Positions 14,201 to 20,044 of a stretch of DNA of 32,447 nt are shown piece by piece. Under the pieces are notes generated by a model. That model ran no database searches and had not been told where the DNA came from. It saw only the letters and a list, made by a program, of their open reading frames with translations. Made by a program: the position numbers and the translations under genes. This stretch comes from a virus, in IMG/VR virus record IMGVR_UViG_3300021963_000423, positions 1 through 32,447 of that record. One strand, given 5' to 3'. Each line of letters starts with the position of its first letter. The stretch's first letter is position 1.

Positions 14201-14476
14201 GATAATATGGTTGTAGGCTTGAATTGATTTATCTGTTTTAGACGATCTATCAAATCTATCTGTAGGGGATATATATGCTTCCACTCCAAGGATCGGCTTT
14301 ATTCCAAGCTTCTTAGCCGCAATTTGCATATCTCTATGTGATGACAATGTTCCATGGTCTGTTATTGCAATTGCTGTTTGTCCCGCATCAATGGCGGCTT
14401 GACATAGCTCTTCTGGAGAATTTAATCCATCCATTAAAGAATAATATGAATGAACGTGCAAGTGTGTAAAGCTCAT
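11207..14476 (-). CDS. dnaE: DNA polymerase III alpha subunit (DnaE type)
   Basis: 1089 residues. The N-terminal PHP domain begins HLHVHSYYSLMDG (5-17) and keeps ITDHGTLSSH. The polymerase palm carries GPGRGSAAGSLVCYALG and the catalytic aspartates in FPDIDTDFEDRR (about 415-426). Helix-hairpin-helix and OB-fold regions follow near the C-terminus (FVMFGMVKSIKRGNGW). This is a C-family replicase of bacterial type, not the A- or B-family enzyme of most phages, and no clamp, clamp loader or epsilon gene is seen in the window. The ATG at 14476 is chosen (TAATG overlap with the preceding stop) over upstream alternatives. Confidence 0.95.
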   Translation of the reverse strand: MSFTHLHVHSYYSLMDGLNSPEELCQAAIDAGQTAIAITDHGTLSSHRDMQIAAKKLGIKPILGVEAYISPTDRFDRSSKTDKSIQAYNHIILLAKNKKGLENINILQELAWNEGFYHKPRIDKEILKEYAEGIIVLSGCLNGLISKCIEKGEFSEARLILKDFKQTFQEDFYVEVQSHNPQEINSKLLELADELKIKAVATGDAHFAKEEDRVLEEALLILSTSPKADKDIDFDMSRNMKDMIDRFNYLYPDRRISFQDYNLFIQSRKEIEADFNKAGINRTDIYENTMEISAKVGDYDFNQGLDLLPVPKTDADERLRELAEKGLERLQKASDAIYMDRLNEELSIIAKKNFASYFLVVGDMINWAKENDIRVGPGRGSAAGSLVCYALGITDVDPIEYDLLFFRFINEERNDFPDIDTDFEDRRRKEVKDYLKKKFKHVASISTYTYFKDKGVIRDAARVFMVPLQEVNRALKPVDTFEDFMDSPNTKEFRARYPEVVWLADRLRGRIRSVGVHAAGVVVAKDDLRKFAPVESREDSQDKVSGRIPVVAYDMDTVADIGLIKLDALGLKTLSVISDTLKSIKERHSKEIDFSTLKMDDPKVYKMLSEGYTSGVFQAEATPYTNLLIKMGVDKFEDLAASNALVRPGAMNTVGSAYINRKQGNEAVDYTHQIMKPFTENTYGVIIYQEQVMQACVHLGGMSWAEADKVRKIIGKKKDAKEFDQFKDKFITGATKHISEKKAEALWHDFEAHAGYSFNRSHAVAYSMLSYYTAWLKTYYPLEFMFSILKNENDKDARTEYLIEAKRLGLKVLLPHINESDIYFSLQKDAIRFGLAEIKYISDNIANKIMEKRPYNNYADFIGKASKKGSGINSRAIAALDAIGGAAFDDNKRQGNEKDNYYEYLGIPSFNLEGIPPRIKAQARPIEDFDDLGSFVMFGMVKSIKRGNGWARVELVDETGTIGLFHNEQTQIEINQMYFILVGDNRISRYVKVSDINPDSNDIFVDYLYRKQYDLEEDEYIVVNFTPYTTKAGKQMSHIVLSNKSKELTRAIAFPAMYKMTLAKMREGMKCKVTLSKLDDGTLNIKEIL

Positions 14477-14685
14477 TAGTATCCGCCTAAACATTCATTT
14501 CTAGTATGATAAAGTCTAATCTTAATCATTGTTTTTTTATTTGGTGCAGTTAATAGTTCATTACAGGCTCCGCAATTAATATCCCATTCGCCAGAAAAGA
14601 AATCGTAACGGTAACCAAATTTTTGTTTCTGATACTTTTCAATTCTAAATGCAGTAAATGGGTCTGGTATCTCGTATGAAATCAT
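14476..14685 (-). CDS. Small Cys-containing protein before dnaE
   Basis: 69 residues. NCGACNELL (37-45) gives a CxxC pair, and the C-terminal LYHTRNECLGG supplies H and C, so a single zinc site (C-x2-C ... H-x5-C) is plausible. The N-terminal half is aromatic-rich (FGYRYDFFSGEW). No family recognised. There is no Shine-Dalgarno sequence. A TAGAAT -10 box ends 6 bases before the ATG, suggesting a leaderless transcript that then continues into dnaE. Confidence 0.65.
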   Translation of the reverse strand: MISYEIPDPFTAFRIEKYQKQKFGYRYDFFSGEWDINCGACNELLTAPNKKTMIKIRLYHTRNECLGGY

Positions 14686-14691
14686 ATGGTC

Positions 14692-14720
14692 ATTCTACTA
14701 AATATAATAGGGGCAGTCAA
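14692..14720 (-). promoter_or_regulatory. Leaderless promoter of the dnaE operon
   Basis: Minus strand -35 TTGACT (14715-14720), 17-base spacer, -10 TAGAAT (14692-14697), and 6 bases to the ATG. The -35 box includes the loop and the first bases of the downstream arm of the terminator hairpin at 14704-14737, so terminator and promoter share DNA. Confidence 0.65.
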
Positions 14721-14737
14721 TAGACTGCCCCTATTAT
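14704..14737 (-). terminator. Strong hairpin terminator after the ssDNA-binding protein gene
   Basis: A perfect 15-bp stem (14704-14718 with 14723-14737), ATAATAGGGGCAGTC on each strand, around a 4-base loop. It is symmetrical with T-rich flanks, so it may act in both directions, but the flanking genes are both on the minus strand. It lies 8 bases beyond the ssb-like stop codon and would keep the ssb-like transcript from entering dnaE. Confidence 0.85.
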
Positions 14738-14744
14738 TATAGTG

Positions 14745-15419
14745 TTACCAAATTACGCTTGAATCATCAGATGAAGGCTCATCTGAATTGCCAGCGTTTT
14801 CACCAGCAAAGAATGACTCCTGCTCTGTGTATGGTAGGTCACGAATTGCTGTAGACTCTAAGTCATACAGCTCTAGCGCTGATGAATCGAAAGGAGCTTC
14901 ATCTTTTGCTAGAGGAATAATTGTATAGCTTGTATCTGTTTTTGTTCCTGAACGCTTAATGCGCCACATGAGATTTGTAATTGAACCCATTTCTCCTGCG
15001 TACTCAATAAGCGTAGGCGTAATAGTTTTTCCACTTGAACCCTGTGAAAGAATTGCAACGTAAGGATCTTCCTTGCCGTCATCAATTAAAACATTAATGT
15101 ATAGTCGTGAGCGGCCTTTCCAGCCTGCCTTGTAATCTTTACGATGTTGTTCGCAACCATAGCACTTACCCTGATCTTCCATCGTACATAGTGCTTTGCG
15201 ACGATAGTCTTTTGGATTTGTATGCTCAACTGCAATAAATCCAAGCCCAGCCTTTTCATCATATGTTGGTGAATCTGGATCTAGTTCTTGCAAGAAACGA
15301 ACCTTTACGCTTTCTGCATCTTCCAGCTTTGCCCAACGAGCCTTTACTCCATCTCCACCTGTATGCTGTGGAGCATCCATAACTTTATTTAGACCTTTTA
15401 GTCCTTTAACGATACCCAT
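14745..15419 (-). CDS. Single-stranded DNA-binding protein (T4 gp32-like)
   Basis: 224 residues. An H66, C78, C86, C89 set (VEHT, LCTM, KCYGC) has nearly the spacing of the zinc-binding His-Cys3 site of T4 gp32. The core continues with basic/aromatic strands (GRSRLYINVLI, MWRIKRSGTKTDTSYTIIPL) typical of an OB fold. The C-terminus is an acidic, serine-rich tail ending DDSSVIW, the partner-binding tail seen in many SSBs. It coats ssDNA at the replication fork. With its own extended -10, an AGGAG-type ribosome site and a terminator directly behind, it is built for separate, probably high, expression. Confidence 0.85.
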   Translation of the reverse strand: MGIVKGLKGLNKVMDAPQHTGGDGVKARWAKLEDAESVKVRFLQELDPDSPTYDEKAGLGFIAVEHTNPKDYRRKALCTMEDQGKCYGCEQHRKDYKAGWKGRSRLYINVLIDDGKEDPYVAILSQGSSGKTITPTLIEYAGEMGSITNLMWRIKRSGTKTDTSYTIIPLAKDEAPFDSSALELYDLESTAIRDLPYTEQESFFAGENAGNSDEPSSDDSSVIW

Positions 15420-15468
15420 TTATATCTCCTCTATTTATAGTTGATGGTATAGATCCATCTGTCTTTTT

Positions 15469-15477
15469 ATTATATCA
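15469..15477 (-). promoter_or_regulatory. Extended -10 promoter of the ssDNA-binding protein gene
   Basis: Minus strand TGA-TATAAT (hexamer 15469-15474) overlapping the primase stop codon. No good -35 at 16-18 bases. The ~43-base leader can form a small GATGG/CCATC hairpin and ends with a GAGGAGAT ribosome site. The leader might allow autoregulation by the SSB, as in T4 gene 32; that is speculative. Confidence 0.55.
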
Positions 15478-16473
15478 TGGGTTCCAAGATTGATATTCAA
15501 TATTGGAAACTGAATTAACTATGCAAAGCTTTATTTCTTCATCAGTCATATCGCCTGCATCTTTTGCATCATGTGGATATATCTTACCATATTCATAGGA
15601 AGCCCACAAGATATCTTTGTTTCTTAAATTAGACGCAATACTCATTCCAAGGTCTCTTCCAGCCTGGTCTGTGTCCGTCATAATAATAATTTTATTAAAA
15701 TATTTATTTAATATATTTTTTTGCTCATTAGATAAAAAACCACCAAGGGTTGCTACAACATTTGGAAAACCTGCCTGATGAATTCTAATTGCATCAAAGT
15801 TTGACTCCACAACTATAACTTGGTCACCAACTTTTTTTGCACGATGAACATTGAACAAAGTTTTGCTTTTAGGCAAGTTAGTGCTATTCTTAAATGATTT
15901 GCCTTGTATTGACCTTCCTACAATACCAATTGGTGTACCATCTGGGCTATGTACTGGAGTAACAACCATGCTCATTGCGGAAGAATAGCCTAATAGAAAA
16001 TGCTTCATCGAGTCCTGATTGATTCCTCTAGACTCAAGATAATCTCTTGCATTTTTATTTCCTGCAAGATCTGCATGCAGCCTATCTAAAGTTGTCTGAG
16101 AAAATTCTTCAAACTCTGGCTTGTCTAGCATTGCATTAGCCAGCAACTCATCAAAGTTTTCTAAAGATTCAAAGCCTTTTGCTGATATAAATCTTAAAGC
16201 TTCAAAATCATTTTTGTGTGATACACGCTTTACTAATTCTATTAGAGAACCAGACTCGCCGCATGCTGGGTTATAGCAAAGCCATGCGCCAGATTTGCTG
16301 CTTATACAGCAGCTAGCGCTATGCCTATTTGAATGAAATGGGCAATAAAACATTATGTCGTTGCCAGGCTCACTTGTTATATCAAGACCTAACTCTTTTA
16401 GGATCGACTTGATATGCCCTGTAGCGTACTGCGTGGAATCAATTTTCCTTGCATAATCGCCTCTGCTTCGCAT
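15475..16473 (-). CDS. DnaG-type primase (CHC2 zinc finger and TOPRIM)
   Basis: About 332 residues from the ATG at 16473. The CHC2 zinc finger is CPFH (about 44-47) with LCYNPAC downstream. The TOPRIM domain shows VIVVESNFDAI, the glycine strand VATLGGFLS and IIIMTDTDQAGRDLG, the acidic metal site. It makes RNA primers for the phage DnaE. The C-terminal helicase-binding domain of DnaG is absent or very short. The start is uncertain: ATG at 16473 has a GAAGAAGG tract in front, whereas ATG at 16524 would lengthen the overlap with the gene at 16398-16700 from 76 to 127 bases. No other start codon precedes the zinc finger. Confidence 0.88.
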   Translation of the reverse strand: MRSRGDYARKIDSTQYATGHIKSILKELGLDITSEPGNDIMFYCPFHSNRHSASCCISSKSGAWLCYNPACGESGSLIELVKRVSHKNDFEALRFISAKGFESLENFDELLANAMLDKPEFEEFSQTTLDRLHADLAGNKNARDYLESRGINQDSMKHFLLGYSSAMSMVVTPVHSPDGTPIGIVGRSIQGKSFKNSTNLPKSKTLFNVHRAKKVGDQVIVVESNFDAIRIHQAGFPNVVATLGGFLSNEQKNILNKYFNKIIIMTDTDQAGRDLGMSIASNLRNKDILWASYEYGKIYPHDAKDAGDMTDEEIKLCIVNSVSNIEYQSWNP

Positions 16474-16700
16474 GCCTTCTTCTTCCCAACATATACGCCA
16501 TAGAGACTCATTAGGAATCTCCATGCTTGACCATCAAATTCTACCGAAAAGTTAGTATCTATGTCAAGCACTCTAAGATACCCTTTATCCCTCATCTGAT
16601 GAGTAAGCATGCTTTCGTACTGATGCTTAACTCTAACCATATCTGAGTCGTCTCTAAAATCAACCCTTACTTGAAATCTTTTTATCTGTTTGTGATTCAT
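16398..16700 (-). CDS. Conserved-looking phage protein overlapping the primase gene
   Basis: 100 residues from the ATG at 16700. The order FQVRVDF, MLTHQMRDKGYLRVLDID, FDGQAWRFLMSLYGVYVGKKKA looks like a real alpha/beta protein and resembles small proteins next to phage helicase and primase genes. Its function is unknown. It overlaps the helicase end by 41 bases and the primase start by at least 76, so its last ~25 codons are read in two frames. Position suggests a helicase-primase accessory factor. Confidence 0.65.
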   Translation of the reverse strand: MNHKQIKRFQVRVDFRDDSDMVRVKHQYESMLTHQMRDKGYLRVLDIDTNFSVEFDGQAWRFLMSLYGVYVGKKKACEAEAIMQGKLIPRSTLQGISSRS

Positions 16701-17928
16701 TATTTTGGAATGGATTCTCATAAATCTCTTTGACGATACCTCTATTGATATCCCAATCTAAGTATAAACCAAACTCATGTCCATGTCGATTCTTTCTAGA
16801 AACTACCTCAATCATATTAGTTCCTGGGTATCTATGAACAGCCATTGCCATGTCAGCATCATACTCAATTGCTTTTGACCAAGCTACCTGAGACATCATT
16901 GGAGGGTTATCCTGATCTGAAACATCATCAGCAGTTGCTGCAGTAATATCAATAATTGGAATGTTATTAGATACGGCAAGCATCTTGAATTCACGAGACA
17001 CGTTACGGTTTCTCTCAACTTCAGAGTTGCTTCGCTTATTATCATTAAATAGCTGGTGGTAATCAAGAATAACTAAATCTGGCTTATGCTGATCAATCTT
17101 ACCTTGAATAGTAGCAGGCGTTACCTCATTATTTCCTTCATTTGAAATAAGTATAAAGCTATTCTTATTCTCGAACTTTTTTTGTGACCATGAACGGAAA
17201 TCATCAATATTAATATCGCCCTTTGAAAAATCAGAGGCCTTAAATAAGCCTGACCCTAGCATAGTATAAATACGATCTCGCATATTCTCAGGAGACATTT
17301 CAAGAGAAACGATCATAGGCTTAAAGCCTTGTTCCCAAGCCTTGCAAGCTAGGTAGGATGTGAACCATGTCTTACCACGCCCTGGCCAGCCGATAGCGAC
17401 GATCAAGTGCCCTGGAGCCATACCTGTTGGGTACGCCAAGTCTATGGCCTCAAAACCCGTCTTAATGCCTGGAGAGCCACCCATTTCGGCAGAGCGTACT
17501 CTAAGCAATTCCATATGCCTAATTGCTGCTTCTGAATCAGTTATATCTAAGTCTCTAACATTATTGGTAAATCTACTTAGACCAGCCAGTTGGGACTGCA
17601 TGTTCTCTAAAACTCTTGATGCGGCATCTTCTTTTAGGGATGAGCCTGCACGAAGAATAATTGTCTTAAGTTTATTTGAAATAAACTCGTTCTTAAGTGT
17701 ATCAAGATAGTATCCAGTCTGACCTTTGACATCTACTGGCTCAAAGTCTTTAAATTTTTCTTGCAGAATTCCAGCTTCTGGAACTGCCTTAAATTTATAG
17801 TAGTAGGACTTAAGTCCATCCCAGATATCTTTGTGTGATGTGAATAGGTCGTCTACATTGTCCGCAAGCAGCGTACTAATATCTTTATTTTTACATACTG
17901 CTGAGATCAGCTCTGCTTCTGTGTTCAT
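16660..17928 (-). CDS. DnaB-like replicative helicase
   Basis: 422 residues. An N-terminal helical domain (1-130) is followed by the RecA-like ATPase: Walker A GWPGRGKTWF (about 179-188), MIVSLEMSPENM, and Walker B LVILDYHQLF. KAIEYDADMAMAVHR and SRKNRHG near the end are helicase motif 4 and arginine-finger regions. It unwinds DNA 5' to 3' as a hexamer ahead of the polymerase. The ATG overlaps the stop of the amber-interrupted gene (ATGA). Confidence 0.9.
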   Translation of the reverse strand: MNTEAELISAVCKNKDISTLLADNVDDLFTSHKDIWDGLKSYYYKFKAVPEAGILQEKFKDFEPVDVKGQTGYYLDTLKNEFISNKLKTIILRAGSSLKEDAASRVLENMQSQLAGLSRFTNNVRDLDITDSEAAIRHMELLRVRSAEMGGSPGIKTGFEAIDLAYPTGMAPGHLIVAIGWPGRGKTWFTSYLACKAWEQGFKPMIVSLEMSPENMRDRIYTMLGSGLFKASDFSKGDINIDDFRSWSQKKFENKNSFILISNEGNNEVTPATIQGKIDQHKPDLVILDYHQLFNDNKRSNSEVERNRNVSREFKMLAVSNNIPIIDITAATADDVSDQDNPPMMSQVAWSKAIEYDADMAMAVHRYPGTNMIEVVSRKNRHGHEFGLYLDWDINRGIVKEIYENPFQNNESQTDKKISSKG

Positions 17929-18248
17929 TCAATTCCGCCTTGCTCAACCATCTTCTTCGTTTCTTCTAGTAACAAACGACGCTTTTCTTTGTCTTTTTCA
18001 ATTTCAGTTTTTAGTGCATCCATCTTATCAAAATTATAAAAAAAGAACTGCAGTGGATGTCCATTTTTAGTAAGACCGAAGTAGTACTCTAGCAGCTATT
18101 TTGCACGATCAAATCCTACACTATCAATCACATCTTGCATAGCCCACTTTTCACGAAACTTATTTATGTTTGCAATACGACCATACCTCTCTTTATAAAG
18201 ATTCTGATAAAGAGTCATTAAGATATAGGGCTCTTTATTATTTGCCAC
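17925..18248 (-). pseudogene. Phage replication-region protein interrupted by an in-frame TAG
   Basis: A single reading frame of 108 codons, GTG (18248) to TGA (17925), broken only by TAG at 18096-18098. Part one is 50 residues (MTLYQNLYKERYGR, NKFREKWAMQDVIDSVGFDRAK) and part two 56 (LLEYYFGLTKNGHPLQFFFY ... EETKKMVEQGG). Joined, they read as one helical protein with a natural Y-G-R / E-K-W / H-P-L-Q-F-F-x-Y pattern like small proteins beside phage helicases, possibly a helicase loader. The start overlaps the previous gene by 11 bases and the stop overlaps the helicase ATG, so the frame is under operon constraint along its whole length. Readthrough, a recent mutation, two separate peptides or a sequencing error are all possible. 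Confidence 0.7.
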
Positions 18249-18441
18249 TCTTTAGCTCTTCCTCAATCTCTACAGTTTTTGCAATTAGCTTTTCTTCCAC
18301 AAACTTGTAGACTCTTTCTGTAGCAGAATCAACTGTTTCTCCAGAGCGCATGTCATCTTCTATGCCTATGCCAATCTTGATGCTTTCGTAATTACCTAAA
18401 TTTCTAGTAAACGAAAGGTCCACTTTAACTCTAGTTGTCAT
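18238..18441 (-). CDS. Small phage protein, function unknown
   Basis: 67 residues. A beta-rich N-half (VKVDLSFTRNLGNYESIKIGIGIED) leads into an acidic helix (ATERVYKFVEEKLIAKTVEIEEEL). Resembles small conserved proteins in phage replication regions but no domain can be named. AAGGAG stands 6 bases before the ATG. It overlaps the zinc-finger microgene upstream by 11 bases and the GTG start downstream by 11. Confidence 0.7.
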   Translation of the reverse strand: MTTRVKVDLSFTRNLGNYESIKIGIGIEDDMRSGETVDSATERVYKFVEEKLIAKTVEIEEELKSGK

Positions 18442-18544
18442 TTTTATGCTCCTTCATATGTCTAGATAAACTATCGTGTGCAAATATACCCCAGCGAAGA
18501 TCCCACTCTTTTTTGCAAATGCTACAAATAACAATTCTACTCAT
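18431..18544 (-). CDS. 37-aa C2H2-type zinc-finger microprotein
   Basis: 37 codons, ATG to TAG. C7-x2-C10 (VICSICKKEW) and H29-x3-H33 (SLSRHMKEH), with a hydrophobic WDLRW/GIF core between, form a C2H2-like finger; H23 is another possible ligand. The start overlaps the stop of the HTH gene (TAATG), and its end carries the ribosome-binding site and start of the next gene. C2H2 fingers are uncommon in bacteria and phages. Likely DNA- or RNA-binding; target unknown. Confidence 0.7.
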   Translation of the reverse strand: MSRIVICSICKKEWDLRWGIFAHDSLSRHMKEHKNDN

Positions 18545-19029
18545 TATTCCGCCTTCCAAACTGGTACAAACTTCCCATCTTCTGTTTTAGTATACAATAT
18601 TAAGTTGTTTTTGAGAAGAGCTTGTAGCTCTGTTCTAGATGGAATTTCAGAAGAGTGTCCTGAATCTAATATATGCTGATGCATGTCTAATATGTTTTTT
18701 TGATTAAACATATACATAGACCAAGAAGTGCTATTTGGCTCACCAATCGGATATATCTTTTGTGGGGTTGCAATTTTCCCCTCAATAATATAATCCTGTA
18801 TTGTAACTCTATGCCTATTTAAAATTTGAGACACTTGTCTAATTGAATAAGCATTCTCCATGTGCTTCTTTACTTGTGAGTAAGAATACATGACTCTTTT
18901 TTTATCAGGATAGCACCATGCAATTAGTTCATCTTTTGATCTAGATGCACTAAGAGTTTTATGTATTTTATCGTTTAAGAAGAAATACCGTAAAACTTTT
19001 GGTTTGCCGACTCTTTTTGATCTAGCCAT
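18544..19029 (-). CDS. MerR-like helix-turn-helix DNA-binding protein
   Basis: 161 residues. After a basic N-terminus (MARSKRVGKPKVLRYFF), the segment YSIRQVSQILNRHRVTIQDY (about 61-80) is a MerR/excisionase-type HTH, followed by a wing GKIATPQKIYPIGEP. SMYMFNQKNILDMHQHI matches the helix after the wing. Probably a transcriptional regulator or DNA-architectural protein of the replication region. It overlaps the zinc-ribbon gene by 55 bases. Confidence 0.75.
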   Translation of the reverse strand: MARSKRVGKPKVLRYFFLNDKIHKTLSASRSKDELIAWCYPDKKRVMYSYSQVKKHMENAYSIRQVSQILNRHRVTIQDYIIEGKIATPQKIYPIGEPNSTSWSMYMFNQKNILDMHQHILDSGHSSEIPSRTELQALLKNNLILYTKTEDGKFVPVWKAE

Positions 19030-19160
19030 TTTCCGAAAGAACTCGTTTCTTTATTGATCATCCATCTTTTTCCACACATGATGCAGAATAGCTCCATGTG
19101 TAGCTTCTGAGAAAACACTCTATCTACAAAAACTCTGCCATTACATTTTCCGCACCACAT
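18975..19160 (-). CDS. Zinc-ribbon protein
   Basis: 61 residues with two CxxC knuckles: C3-x2-C6 (WCGKCNGR) and C26-x2-C29 (LFCIMCGKRW), a classic zinc ribbon with the strand RVFVDRVF between. The C-terminal third is polar. Starts in the stop of the phosphoesterase gene (TAATG) and overlaps the HTH gene that follows by 55 bases. Such ribbons often bind nucleic acid or RNA polymerase; role here unknown. Confidence 0.75.
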   Translation of the reverse strand: MWCGKCNGRVFVDRVFSQKLHMELFCIMCGKRWMINKETSSFGKWLDQKESANQKFYGISS

Positions 19161-19960
19161 TATAGAGAGAATACCTTCCCATCAACAACACAAGAGTAAT
19201 CTGGAGCAACATGAATCATTTGAATATGTGGATAGTCATTAACAATATGTGCAATTGCAAAGCCCTTTTGCCAGTCGTGATGCTGCATGTACTTCATTCC
19301 ATCAGACTTTTCATCACACATATGTCCAAGCTCGTACCCACGAAGAGTTTCTCCCTCTCCATTATTTCTTAGTTCATATGTCACAAGGTGAGAAGCAATT
19401 CTATGTGAGTGACCTCTAATTAATGATACTTGCAAGTCTTCCATATCTTTTCTTACAGAGCCCGTTGAGGCAATAGAAAGTCCATGGTGTACGTGAATAT
19501 CGCCAAATCGACGCTTAGGTAATTCATTGTAATAAATATATTCGTACCCCAATGAGTCTAAACTCCACAGTGATTCTGGTGTTACCTCAGAGATGTAGTC
19601 TGGAAGCTTGGCATCTACATAATTAAATACTCTAATGTCATGGTTTCCCAATGCTGAGAAAAGCTGTGCATCTGGAAGCATCTCTCTTGTCTTTGCATAA
19701 AAGTCTCTTGCCCCTTTTGCTTCATGTCTCATCATAGGGACAATGAGGTCTCCGCTTTCTGTTTTATGATAGTTCAAAAACTCTGCTGAGCGGCCCTCTG
19801 TATATTTACTATAGCATGCCTGATCATCAGTATCACCAAGATAGTCTACTACATCTGGCTTAAACCACTTCATGACCTTAAACCAAAGTGCAATCATCTT
19901 GTCATCCTGATACGGGAACTGCTGGTCGGATGAAATCATCCACTTTAAATCGTTGCTCAT
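19160..19960 (-). CDS. Calcineurin-like metallophosphoesterase
   Basis: 266 residues with the metal-binding blocks in order: SDQQFP (11-16, D12), DYLGDTDD (39-46), GNHD (105-108), VHHG (157-160) and GHSH (183-186). The protein lacks a signal peptide and acts in the cytoplasm. Family members cleave phosphodiester bonds in nucleotides, nucleic acids or proteins; substrate not determinable. It is the first gene after the tail-block terminator, with AAAGG before the ATG and a promoter about 80 bases upstream. Confidence 0.85.
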   Translation of the reverse strand: MSNDLKWMISSDQQFPYQDDKMIALWFKVMKWFKPDVVDYLGDTDDQACYSKYTEGRSAEFLNYHKTESGDLIVPMMRHEAKGARDFYAKTREMLPDAQLFSALGNHDIRVFNYVDAKLPDYISEVTPESLWSLDSLGYEYIYYNELPKRRFGDIHVHHGLSIASTGSVRKDMEDLQVSLIRGHSHRIASHLVTYELRNNGEGETLRGYELGHMCDEKSDGMKYMQHHDWQKGFAIAHIVNDYPHIQMIHVAPDYSCVVDGKVFSL

Positions 19961-19978
19961 TATTTACCTTTAATATGT

Positions 19979-20004
19979 AAAAAAGTCACGGGTACGTGAC
20001 TTTT
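19979..20004 (-). terminator. Rho-independent terminator after the tail block
   Basis: Minus strand AAAAGTCACG, loop TACC, CGTGACTTTT and further T residues: a 10-bp perfect stem running into a T tract. It separates the tail operon from the phosphoesterase gene. A promoter lies just upstream of the hairpin, so it may also act as an attenuator for the replication operon. Confidence 0.85.
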
Positions 20005-20016
20005 AGGTTATGACTA

Positions 20017-20044
20017 ATAATAACATATTACCTCGTTATGTCAA
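20017..20044 (-). promoter_or_regulatory. Promoter upstream of the phosphoesterase, in front of the terminator
   Basis: Minus strand -35 TTGACA (20039-20044), 16-base spacer ending TGT, and -10 TATTAT (20017-20022). The predicted start (~20010) is about 6 bases before the terminator stem, so most transcripts would meet the hairpin at once. Confidence 0.6.

Noticed and set aside
14735-14740. TATAAT on the minus strand next to the terminator as a promoter
   Set aside because: It is part of the hairpin arm and its flank, has no -35, and would start directly in the terminator stem.
17925-18248. Genome-wide TAG reassignment
   Set aside because: Several genes end cleanly in TAG just before the next gene or promoter (273, 3155, 5751, 9095, 18431, 28544), and no CTA-anticodon tRNA is in the window.
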